A stretch of DNA of 64,000 bases from Chersky-806 sp036502405. GTDB lineage: Bacteria > Actinomycetota > Acidimicrobiia > IMCC26256 > JAENVU01. Below, in pieces: positions 23,895 to 31,587 of the stretch. The translations under genes and the position numbers were made by a program. Each line of letters begins with the position of its first letter. Position 1 is the stretch's first letter. The notes beneath the pieces were generated by a model. That model had not been told where the DNA came from. It saw only the letters and a program-made list of their open reading frames with translations, and did not search any database. The stretch is from positions 1 through 64,000 of the forward strand of contig DASXYP010000031.1 in NCBI GenBank assembly GCA_036502405.1. Direction: 5' to 3'.

Positions 23895-25913
23895 GTGGCG
23901 GCCGTAGCGACAGGGTCCATGTCGGCGGACATCGAGACCCGAGGAATCAACGTGATCCGTGGCCTCGCCATGGACGCCGTGCAGAAGGCCGACTCCGGCC
24001 ACCCGGGGACGCCGATGGCGCTGGCCCCGCTCGCCCACGTGCTGTGGACACGGGTCATGACCTACGACGCCGGCGACGCGCACTGGCCCGACCGGGACCG
24101 CTTCGTGCTCTCGAACGGCCACGCGTCGATGCTCCTCTACTCGCTGCTGTACCTGACCGGGTTCGGGCTCGAGCTCAGCGACATCGAGCAGTTCCGGCAG
24201 TTCGGATCGCGCACGCCCGGCCACCCGGAGTACGGCCACGTTCCCGGTGTCGAGGTGACGACCGGCCCGCTCGGTCAGGGCATCGCGAACGCGGTGGGCC
24301 TGGCGCTGGCGGAGGCGAACCTGCGCGAGCGGTTCGGCCCCGGACTCACCAACCATCACGTGTTCGCGATCATGGGCGACGGGGATCTCGAGGAGGGCGT
24401 GAGCCACGAGGCGTGCTCGCTCGCCGGCCACCTCGGTCTCGGAAGGCTCGTCGCGGTCTACGACGACAACCACATCACGATCGACGGGCCGACGGAGCTG
24501 TCGCTCACCGACGACCCGGTGCTCCGGTTCAAGGGCTACGGCTGGCAGGTCATCGAGCTCGGTGAGGCGGCCAACGACCTCGACGCGCTCGAGCGCGCGA
24601 TCCGCGAAGGCATGGCCGAGGCCGATCGCCCGAGCATGATCGTGCTCCGCAGCCACATCGGATTCCCGTCGCCGCGCTTCACCGACACGTCGAAGGCGCA
24701 CGGTGAGGCGCTCGGCGAGGACGAGGTGCGCGCGGTCAAGGAGATCCTCGGCATGGCGCCGGACGAGCACTTCGTCGTCCCGGACGACGTGCTCGAGGCC
24801 TACCGCGCGGTCGGGACCCGCGGTCGCCGCGCCCGCGAGGAGTGGGAAGCGCGCCGCGCCGCGCTGAGCGACGCGGAGCCCGCCCTCGCCGAGGACTACG
24901 CCGCGTGCATCGACGGGCGGGGCGTCGACGGTTGGGAGAGCAAGCTCCCGAGCTTCAACGCGGGCGACTCGATCGCGACCCGTCAGGCGTGCTCGGCCAC
25001 GCTCGACGCGATCAGCGACGTCGTGCCCGGGCTGGTCGGCGGCGGCGCCGACCTGACCGGCAACACCGGCACCAAGCTGCTCGAGGGCGCCGGCGTCATC
25101 GGCACCCACGACTTCCGGGGCCGCCAGATCCACTTCGGCATCCGCGAGCACGGCATGGGCGCGGTGATGAACGGCATGTACGCGGGTGGTCTCCTCCCGT
25201 TCGGCGGCACGTTCTTCGTCTTCAGCGACTACATGCGCGGTGCGGTGCGCGTCGCCTCGCTCTCGGGCTACAAGGTCGCGTTCGTCTGGTCGCACGACTC
25301 GATCGGGCTCGGCGAGGACGGCCCCACGCACCAGCCGATCGAGCAGCTCGCCGCGATGCGGGCGATGCCGGGCATCCGTGTGATCCGGCCGGCCGACGCG
25401 AACGAGACGGCCGAGGCGTGGCGCATCCACGTGAACAGCCACGGTCCCACTGCGATGATCCTCAGCCGTCAGAAGCTGCCCGTGCTCGAGGCCACCGGCT
25501 CGCGGGCCCAGCAGGGCGTCGCGGGCGGCGCGTACGTGCTCGTCGACGAGGACGGTGACGACCCGGACATCGTGCTCGTCGGCACCGGCTCCGAGGTGCA
25601 GCTGTGCGTGGAGGCGCGCGAGGTGCTCGTCGGCAAGGGGATCTCGGTGCGGGTGGTCTCGATGCCGTGCTGGGAGCTCTTCGCCGACCGGACCGACGAG
25701 GAGCAGGCCGAGGTGTTCCCGCCCGGCGTGCTCACGCTCTCGGTCGAAGCTGCGACGACGTTCGGCTGGGAGCGCTACGCCGACGACGCGATCGGGATCG
25801 ACCACTTCGGCGCCTCCGCCCCCGGGGACGTCGTGATGCGCGAGATGGGGTTCACCGTGGACAACGTGGTTGCCCGCGCCGAAGCTCTGCTCGCCCTCGA
25901 GGAGGACGAATGA
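23895..25913 (+). CDS. tkt: Transketolase
   Basis: Thiamine-diphosphate enzyme of the pentose phosphate pathway that moves two-carbon units between sugar phosphates. The 672-aa length is normal. Visible motifs are KADSGHPGTPMALAPLAHVLW, the substrate/cofactor His in SNGHASM, GPLGQGIANAVG, the ThDP motif GDGDLEEGVSHEA (about 160-172), and HDSIGLGEDGPTHQPIEQ in the pyrimidine domain. First gene of a tkt-tal pair with an ATGA overlap, in a cluster with zwf and pgl. Confidence 0.97.
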   Translation: MAAVATGSMSADIETRGINVIRGLAMDAVQKADSGHPGTPMALAPLAHVLWTRVMTYDAGDAHWPDRDRFVLSNGHASMLLYSLLYLTGFGLELSDIEQFRQFGSRTPGHPEYGHVPGVEVTTGPLGQGIANAVGLALAEANLRERFGPGLTNHHVFAIMGDGDLEEGVSHEACSLAGHLGLGRLVAVYDDNHITIDGPTELSLTDDPVLRFKGYGWQVIELGEAANDLDALERAIREGMAEADRPSMIVLRSHIGFPSPRFTDTSKAHGEALGEDEVRAVKEILGMAPDEHFVVPDDVLEAYRAVGTRGRRAREEWEARRAALSDAEPALAEDYAACIDGRGVDGWESKLPSFNAGDSIATRQACSATLDAISDVVPGLVGGGADLTGNTGTKLLEGAGVIGTHDFRGRQIHFGIREHGMGAVMNGMYAGGLLPFGGTFFVFSDYMRGAVRVASLSGYKVAFVWSHDSIGLGEDGPTHQPIEQLAAMRAMPGIRVIRPADANETAEAWRIHVNSHGPTAMILSRQKLPVLEATGSRAQQGVAGGAYVLVDEDGDDPDIVLVGTGSEVQLCVEAREVLVGKGISVRVVSMPCWELFADRTDEEQAEVFPPGVLTLSVEAATTFGWERYADDAIGIDHFGASAPGDVVMREMGFTVDNVVARAEALLALEEDE

Positions 25914-27007
25914 CCAGCGCGATCGCACACCTCAACGACTTCGGGCAGAGTCCCTGGTACGACAACGTCACACGCGTGATGGTGCGCGAGGGCGGGCTGC
26001 AGCAGCTCATCGACGAGGACGGGATCCGCGGGGTGACCTCGAACCCGACGATCTTCGACAAGGCGATCGGCGGCGGCGAGGGCTACGACGAGCAGCTGAA
26101 GGAGCTGCACGGTCAGGGCGTCGGCGCCGAGGACGCGTTCTGGGCCCTCGCCGTCGACGACATCGGTGGTGGTGCGGACCTGCTCCGCCCGATCTACGAC
26201 CGCCTCGACCGCGGCGACGGCTTCATCTCGATCGAGGTGTCGCCGCTGCTCGCGCACGACACGAAGGCGACCATCGCGCAGGCGGCGGCGCTGTTCGCGC
26301 GGCTCGCCCGTCCGAACATCCTGATCAAGATCCCGGCGACGCTCGAGGGCATCCCCGCGATCGAGGAGACCATCGCGGCCGGCATCAACGTCAACGTGAC
26401 GTTGATCTTCAGCCTTGCCCGTCACGATGCGGTCATCGAGGCGTACCTGAAGGGCCTCGAGCGCTTCGTCGCCGGGGGCGGTGATCCCTCGGGCGTGAGC
26501 TCGGTCGCTTCGTTCTTCGTGAGCCGGGTCGACACCGAGACGGACCCGCGGCTGCCCGACGACTCGCCGCTGCGTGGCAAGGCCGCGGTCGCGAACGCCA
26601 AGCTCGCGTACGAGCTGTTCCGGAAGCGGTTCTCCGGCGCCCGCTGGGACGCGCTGGCAGCCAAGGGCGCCAAGCTGCAACGGCCGCTGTGGGCATCGAC
26701 GTCGACGAAGAACAAGGCCTACTCCCCCACCCTCTACATCGACTCGCTCGTCGGTCCGGACACGGTCAACACGCTCGCCCCCGCCTCGATCGACGCGCTC
26801 CACCAGGGCGACGCGAACCTGCGGGCGAACACGGTGGCGGAGGACGTCGAGGGGGCACGGCAGGTGATGGCCGATCTCAAGGCGGCAGGCGTGGACTTCG
26901 ACGACGTGACCGACACGCTCGAGCGCGAGGGCGTCGACTCGTTCGCGCAGTCCTACAAGGACCTGATCGCCACGCTCGAGAAGCGCACCGCGGAGATCGC
27001 GGCCTAG
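25910..27007 (+). CDS. tal: Transaldolase
   Basis: Pentose phosphate enzyme that transfers dihydroxyacetone units through a Schiff base. The 365-aa protein is of the longer actinobacterial type, with GVTSNPTIFDKAI near the N-terminus, the catalytic Lys in NILIKIPATLEGIPAIEE (about 139), NVNVTLIFS and LWASTSTKNKAYS. Its ATG overlaps the tkt stop. Its TAG stop is shared with the oppositely oriented glycosylase fusion gene through the palindrome CTAG. Confidence 0.96.
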   Translation: MTSAIAHLNDFGQSPWYDNVTRVMVREGGLQQLIDEDGIRGVTSNPTIFDKAIGGGEGYDEQLKELHGQGVGAEDAFWALAVDDIGGGADLLRPIYDRLDRGDGFISIEVSPLLAHDTKATIAQAAALFARLARPNILIKIPATLEGIPAIEETIAAGINVNVTLIFSLARHDAVIEAYLKGLERFVAGGGDPSGVSSVASFFVSRVDTETDPRLPDDSPLRGKAAVANAKLAYELFRKRFSGARWDALAAKGAKLQRPLWASTSTKNKAYSPTLYIDSLVGPDTVNTLAPASIDALHQGDANLRANTVAEDVEGARQVMADLKAAGVDFDDVTDTLEREGVDSFAQSYKDLIATLEKRTAEIAA

Positions 27008-28092
27008 CGCGCGTCCCTCGAGGCGTTGGCCCGGGACCCGAGCTCGAACGCGGCGCCGAGGTGAGCGGCGAGCTCCGCTCGGGGCGTGCGCGCGTTGAGG
27101 CCGCTGGTGCTCGGCATCACGTAGGCAGGCGCGCCGCCGAAGGCCTCGGGCTGCACCCCCGGCTGCGCGGCGCGATCGACCGCGGCGCGCCAGCCGGCGA
27201 GCCCGACGAAGCAGACTGCGCCGGGCTCGAGCCAGCGGACGAGGCGCTCGACCCGTGCCGCGCCGTCGCGGTACTCGGCGGTCCGCAGCTCCCCCGCCCC
27301 CACCGTCGCCCGCTTCACCAGGTCGGTCATCCCGATGCGGTGGTGCCGAAGGAGGTGCCACGGGTCGCGCGCGACGGTGGCGAGGCCGGCGTCGATCGCG
27401 GCGGCCCAGAACCGGTTGCTCCGCCCCGCGTACCCGACGCCGAGGTCGGCGGACCGGAGGCTCGGGTTCAGGCCGCAGACGAGCAGGCGCAGACCCGGCC
27501 CCACGAAGTCCGGAAGGGTGCGGGCCCGGGTCGCCCGGACCTGGATCCACGCGTCGGTGGCCTCGATGCCGTCGATGGTGAAGCCGGCACCCTCGACCAC
27601 CGCGACCAGCGGCTCGGGCTCCCAGAGGGCGAAGAGCCGGCCGGGGAAGTCGTCGCCCGGGAGGGCGTGACCTTCGAAATCACCCCGCTTCATCCCGAGC
27701 ACGAGGGGCGCGCCCTCACGGGCCGCGTGGTGGAGCTCGGCGAGCGCCGCCGGGAGGCGCGCCTTGGGGACGTGCAGGTAGCTGCACTGCGCCCAGGCGC
27801 CGCCGAGGCCCTGCAAGCGCACCGGGAGCGCCTCGAGGTCCGCCTGCACGCCGAGCGCGTCGGTGGTGGCGTCGCGGGCCAGCGCCACCATGGCGAATGC
27901 CGCGTCGAGGGCGAGGACGGGCGCGCCGAGGTCGCCGGTGTACCGGCCCGGGCCACAGCCGGCGTCGATCCGTACCGCGCCGGCGCCGACCCCGGCCCGG
28001 AAGGCAGAGGTGTCGATCCGCGCGCGATCGGAGCGACGCGCGAGCCACGTGGCCGCGTCGTCCTCGTAGATCCGGACCGTCTGCTCGTCCAT
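27004..28092 (-). CDS. Fusion: SAM methyltransferase plus MUG/TDG uracil-DNA glycosylase
   Basis: 362-aa two-domain protein. Residues about 1-190 are a class I methyltransferase with SAM motif RIDAGCGPGRYTGDL (about 41-55). Residues about 195-350 are a mismatch-specific uracil/thymine DNA glycosylase: LLVCGLNPSLRSADLGVGYA matches E. coli Mug FCGINPGLSSAGTGFPFA, SNRFW follows, and MPSTSGLNA is the second active-site motif, closer to the TDG form. The ATG at 28092 is at the family start of the methyltransferase. The pairing suggests repair coupled to methylation of an unknown substrate. It lies convergent to tal and divergent from zwf. Confidence 0.85.
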   Translation of the reverse strand: MDEQTVRIYEDDAATWLARRSDRARIDTSAFRAGVGAGAVRIDAGCGPGRYTGDLGAPVLALDAAFAMVALARDATTDALGVQADLEALPVRLQGLGGAWAQCSYLHVPKARLPAALAELHHAAREGAPLVLGMKRGDFEGHALPGDDFPGRLFALWEPEPLVAVVEGAGFTIDGIEATDAWIQVRATRARTLPDFVGPGLRLLVCGLNPSLRSADLGVGYAGRSNRFWAAAIDAGLATVARDPWHLLRHHRIGMTDLVKRATVGAGELRTAEYRDGAARVERLVRWLEPGAVCFVGLAGWRAAVDRAAQPGVQPEAFGGAPAYVMPSTSGLNARTPRAELAAHLGAAFELGSRANASRDAR

Positions 28093-28133
28093 CGTCCGTA
28101 TGATCCCGCGCGAGCGGGGGAAGGACCGTGGTA

Positions 28134-29606
28134 ATGACGACGACGACGAACGAGCCCCGGGTGGCACCCTCGGCAGCATTGGTGGTCTTCGGCGCGACCG
28201 GGGACCTCGCGACGCGCAAGCTCTACCCCGCGCTGTCGCAGCTCGCCGAGCGAGGGCAGCTGCCGAAGCGGTTCGCGGTGGTGGGCGTCGCCCGCACCGA
28301 GATGTCCGACGAGGACTACGCGCAGCGAGCGCCCGCGCTGGCGGAGCGGGGCGTCGACTTCCGGTACGTCGCCGGATCCTTCGACGAGCCCGAGACGTTC
28401 AGCCGGCTCAAGGACACGCTCGACTCCTGCGACGTCGACAACGACACGGGCGGGAACCGGCTCTACTACCTCGCGACGGTGCCGACCGCGTTCGCGAAGG
28501 TCGCGTGCGCGCTCGGCGCCGCGGGTCTGGCCGAGGAGCCGCCGGACACGTTCCGGCGCCTGGTCATCGAGAAGCCGTTCGGCCGCGACCTCGAGAGCGC
28601 GCGCGAGCTCGACGCGGATCTGCACTCGGTGTTCCACGAGCACCAGATCTTCCGGATCGACCACTACCTGGCCAAGGAGACGGTGCAGAACATCCTTGCG
28701 TTGCGGTTCGCGAACGCGATCTTCGAGCCGTTGTGGAACCGGCGCTACGTCGACCACGTCGAGCTCACCGTCGCCGAGTCGCTCGGCGTGGGCCACCGCG
28801 GGACGTTCTACGAGCAGGCGGGCGCCCTGCGCGACATCGTGCAGAACCACTTGCTGCAGGTGCTCGCGATCACCGCGATGGAGCCGCCCGCGAGCTTCAT
28901 GGCGGACGCAGTACGCGACGAGAAGGTCAAGCTGCTCCGCTCGGTGCGTCCGCTGCTGGCCTGGGACCTCCCGAAGCTCGTCGTGCGCGGGCAGTACCAA
29001 GCGGGCATCGTCGACGGCGAGTCGGTCGTCGGATACCGCGAGGAGGAAGGCGTCGCGCCCGACAGCACCACGGAGACCTACCTGGCGCTCCGGCTCGAGA
29101 TCGACAACTGGCGCTGGGCCGGCGTGCCGTTCTTCGTGCGGACGGGCAAGCGGCTGAGCCACCGGGTGACCGAGGTCGCGATCCGCTACAAGCAGGTGCC
29201 GTTCCTGCCGTTGCCGCCGAGCGCGGTGGACTCCATCGAGCCCAACACGACGGTGATCCGCATCCAGCCCGACGAGGGCATCGAGGTCTCGTTCGGGGCC
29301 AAGGTCCCGGGCTCGCCGTTCCGGGTGAAGAACGTCGACCTGGACTTCTCGTACCAGGAGTCGTTCGGCGAGGACCCACCGGACGCGTACGAGCGCGTGC
29401 TCTTCGACGCGCTGCAGGGTGACGCGACGCTCTTCATCCGCAGCGACGAGGTCGAGCAGTCGTGGCGGATCGTGATGCCGCTCGTCGACGCGTTCCGGCA
29501 CAATGCGCTGCCCCTGTACTTCTACGAGGCGGGCAGCTGGGGTCCGATCGAGGCCGACGCGCTGCTCAGCCACGACCAGCACGTCGAGCACTGGAGAACG
29601 CCATGA
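28134..29606 (+). CDS. zwf: Glucose-6-phosphate 1-dehydrogenase
   Basis: First enzyme of the oxidative pentose phosphate branch, making 6-phosphogluconolactone and NADPH (or F420H2-independent NADH). About 490 aa. The Rossmann motif VVFGATGDLATRKLYPAL opens the protein; the catalytic site RIDHYLAKETVQNIL (about 179-193) is intact. ATG 28134 is preferred because AAGGA lies 8 nt before it; GTG 28128 would be too close. The stop overlaps the pgl ATG. A TATGAT lies at about 28099-28104 and may be its -10 box. Confidence 0.96.
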   Translation: MTTTTNEPRVAPSAALVVFGATGDLATRKLYPALSQLAERGQLPKRFAVVGVARTEMSDEDYAQRAPALAERGVDFRYVAGSFDEPETFSRLKDTLDSCDVDNDTGGNRLYYLATVPTAFAKVACALGAAGLAEEPPDTFRRLVIEKPFGRDLESARELDADLHSVFHEHQIFRIDHYLAKETVQNILALRFANAIFEPLWNRRYVDHVELTVAESLGVGHRGTFYEQAGALRDIVQNHLLQVLAITAMEPPASFMADAVRDEKVKLLRSVRPLLAWDLPKLVVRGQYQAGIVDGESVVGYREEEGVAPDSTTETYLALRLEIDNWRWAGVPFFVRTGKRLSHRVTEVAIRYKQVPFLPLPPSAVDSIEPNTTVIRIQPDEGIEVSFGAKVPGSPFRVKNVDLDFSYQESFGEDPPDAYERVLFDALQGDATLFIRSDEVEQSWRIVMPLVDAFRHNALPLYFYEAGSWGPIEADALLSHDQHVEHWRTP

Positions 29607-30250
29607 GCCTCACCGGTGAGCTGCGCGAGGTGGGGGACGTCGCGGCCGCGTTCGCGGATCTCGTGGCCGAGCGCGCGCCACGCTCGATCGCCCTGTCCGG
29701 TGGAGGCACCGCCGAGGCGGCCTACGCCGCGCTCGCGACCCGGAAGGTCGACTGGTCGTCCACCGACGTCTACATCGGCGACGAGCGCTTCGTGCCGGTC
29801 AGCGACCCGGACTCGAACGAAGGGATGATCCGGCGGGTGCTCTTCGCCGATGCCCAGCCGCGGGCGTTGCACTCCATGGCCGAGGCGGGGCCGACGGTCG
29901 AGGCCGCGGCGGACGCGTACGACGCGCTGATCCGCGAGGCCGACCCGATCGGCCTGGTGCACCTCGGCCTCGGGCCGGACGGCCACACCGCCTCGTTGTT
30001 CCCCGGCGCGGCGACGCTCGACGTCACCGACCGGATGGTCGTCAGCGCGGGCGACGAGCTCCACCCGCACCCGCGGCTGACGTTCACGTTCCCCGCGATC
30101 GCCCGCAGCCGGCTCGTGGTGTTCACCGTCGCGGGCGAGGAGAAGCGCGACGCGTTCGCCCGGGTCCGCGCCGGCGACGCCGCGATGCCCGCGGCCCGGG
30201 TCCGGGCCGACGAGGTCATCTGGCTCGTCGACCCCCCCGCCCTCGCCTGA
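29603..30250 (+). CDS. pgl: 6-phosphogluconolactonase
   Basis: Hydrolyses the zwf product to 6-phosphogluconate. The 215-aa protein shows SIALSGGGTAEAAYAAL (about 28-44), VYIGDERFVPVSDPDSNEGM (about 55-74) and the GLGPDGHTASLFPG motif (about 118-131) typical of the NagB-like PGL family. It is coupled to zwf by an ATGA overlap. It ends against a convergent acyl-CoA dehydrogenase with a hairpin between them. No gnd is seen in the window. Confidence 0.95.
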   Translation: MSLTGELREVGDVAAAFADLVAERAPRSIALSGGGTAEAAYAALATRKVDWSSTDVYIGDERFVPVSDPDSNEGMIRRVLFADAQPRALHSMAEAGPTVEAAADAYDALIREADPIGLVHLGLGPDGHTASLFPGAATLDVTDRMVVSAGDELHPHPRLTFTFPAIARSRLVVFTVAGEEKRDAFARVRAGDAAMPAARVRADEVIWLVDPPALA

Positions 30251-30271
30251 CCGTCCCCCCACCACCACTGG

Positions 30272-30319
30272 TTTCGGGGCGTCTCACCGTCGCTATCACG
30301 ACGTCCAGGCGCCCCGAAA
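30272..30319. terminator. Convergent-junction hairpin
   Basis: TTTCGGGGCG (30272-30281) pairs with CGCCCCGAAA (30310-30319). An inner CGTCG/CGACG stem sits in the loop. The base of the stem is T on one side and A on the other, as expected of a bidirectional terminator between pgl and the acyl-CoA dehydrogenase. Confidence 0.7.
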
Positions 30320-30355
30320 ACGAGCCGGCGCGCCGGGAGATCTCCGGAACGGGGT

Positions 30356-31519
30356 TCAGTCGCCCCAGCGGGGTTGCGCGTCGGGAGGGATCCCGAGGCG
30401 CGCCCGGCCCATGCCCTCGAGCGCGAGGTCGTTGGTCGGCGGGTGCAGCGGCCCGGCCTGGACGTCCCGGAACATCCGCTCGATCGGGAGCCGCCGGTAC
30501 AGGCCGCTGCCGCCGACCATCCGGAAGCACCGGTCGACCGCGGCGACCGCGGCGTTCGTGACGCAGTACTTGACCGCGACCACCTCGTGCGCGGGCAGGA
30601 GCCGGGTCTCGCGGCGCCGGATCGTGTCGTCGAGCATCGCCCGGGCCGGGCGGATCAGGGCGTCGACGTCACCGGCGCCGAAGACGATCCCGGGTTGGCG
30701 GGACAGCGGGTGCTGCATCCCACCGAGCGTCCGGTCGCCGAGGTACGACGCGGTGAAGGCCGCCGCGGCCTCGGCGATGCCGAGGTACACCGACGCGACC
30801 GTGCAGGTGAACCACGACAGCATCCGCTCACTGCGCCGGTCCCACTCGTCCCACGGCGTCCCGACCTGGGCCATGAACTCCGGCACGAACACGTCGTCGA
30901 ACACGACGTCCCACGAACCGGTCCCGCGCATGGCCATCGTGTCCCAGGTGTCGACGAACGACAGCCCCGGCGCATCGCGGCCGATCGCGAACAGGAGGAG
31001 CCCGCTCCCGTCGGTGAGCCCGGCGGTGCCGTAGAAGACGTCGAGCGCCGGCGCCAGTGAGCAGAACGCCTTGCGGCCGTGGATCTTGTAGCCGCCCTCG
31101 ACCCGCTCCGCCGGCGTCGACGAGGCCCGCACGTTGAGGCCGGTCGCCGCGTCGGTGAACGAGCCGCCGATCAGCACCCCGCTCGCCGCGAGCCGCAGGA
31201 CCATGCGGGCCTCCTGCTGGCCGTCCTCGAGCGATTCGGCGGCGGCGCCGAGCCCGAAGAGGTGCATGTTCGTGGCCAGCGCGGTCGACGCGCAGCCGCC
31301 GGCCAGGATCGACTGGGCCCGGCACACGGCCGCGAGGTCTGCGCCCGCGCCGCCCAGCTCCTCCGGGATCGGCAGCGCGAGGTACCCGGACTCCTTGAGG
31401 CGGGCGAAGTTCTCGTACGGGAACCGGCCGGTCCGGTCCACCTCGCCGGCGCGGGCACCGAATTCCGCGGCCAGCTCCTCGGCGAGCCCGATCACGTCCG
31501 GGCCGGTCCCGGTCACCAC
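30356..31519 (-). CDS. Acyl-CoA dehydrogenase-family flavoprotein
   Basis: 387-aa FAD enzyme of the acyl-CoA dehydrogenase superfamily. The N-terminal helical domain carries PIPEELGGAGADL; the middle beta domain has GGSFTDAATGLNVRASS in place of the usual SEPxAGSD, and the C-terminal part has MVGGSGLYRRLPIERMFRD. The altered middle motif and C-terminus are closer to the monooxygenase-like or DszC-type branch than to classic beta-oxidation enzymes, so the substrate is uncertain. It is divergent from fbiC with a short intergenic space. Confidence 0.8.
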   Translation of the reverse strand: MVTGTGPDVIGLAEELAAEFGARAGEVDRTGRFPYENFARLKESGYLALPIPEELGGAGADLAAVCRAQSILAGGCASTALATNMHLFGLGAAAESLEDGQQEARMVLRLAASGVLIGGSFTDAATGLNVRASSTPAERVEGGYKIHGRKAFCSLAPALDVFYGTAGLTDGSGLLLFAIGRDAPGLSFVDTWDTMAMRGTGSWDVVFDDVFVPEFMAQVGTPWDEWDRRSERMLSWFTCTVASVYLGIAEAAAAFTASYLGDRTLGGMQHPLSRQPGIVFGAGDVDALIRPARAMLDDTIRRRETRLLPAHEVVAVKYCVTNAAVAAVDRCFRMVGGSGLYRRLPIERMFRDVQAGPLHPPTNDLALEGMGRARLGIPPDAQPRWGD

Positions 31520-31574
31520 GCGCTCCTGATCTGGCCCGACATGAACGTTGGAATCTAGTGCTACGGGCGGCGCA

Positions 31575-31580
31575 TAGGCT
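31575..31580 (+). promoter_or_regulatory. -10 box of fbiC (leaderless)
   Basis: TAGGCT ends 7 nt before the GTG at 31588. This spacing selects 31588 over the upstream in-frame GTG at 31558. Confidence 0.55.
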
Positions 31581-31587
31581 GCGGAAC

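Noticed and set aside
22485..25928. Very long open frame (1147 codons) antisense to lutC, the FIST gene and tkt
   Set aside because: It lies opposite well-supported genes and its peptide is the Arg/Val/His/Asp-rich sequence expected from the complement of GC-rich coding DNA, with no domain.
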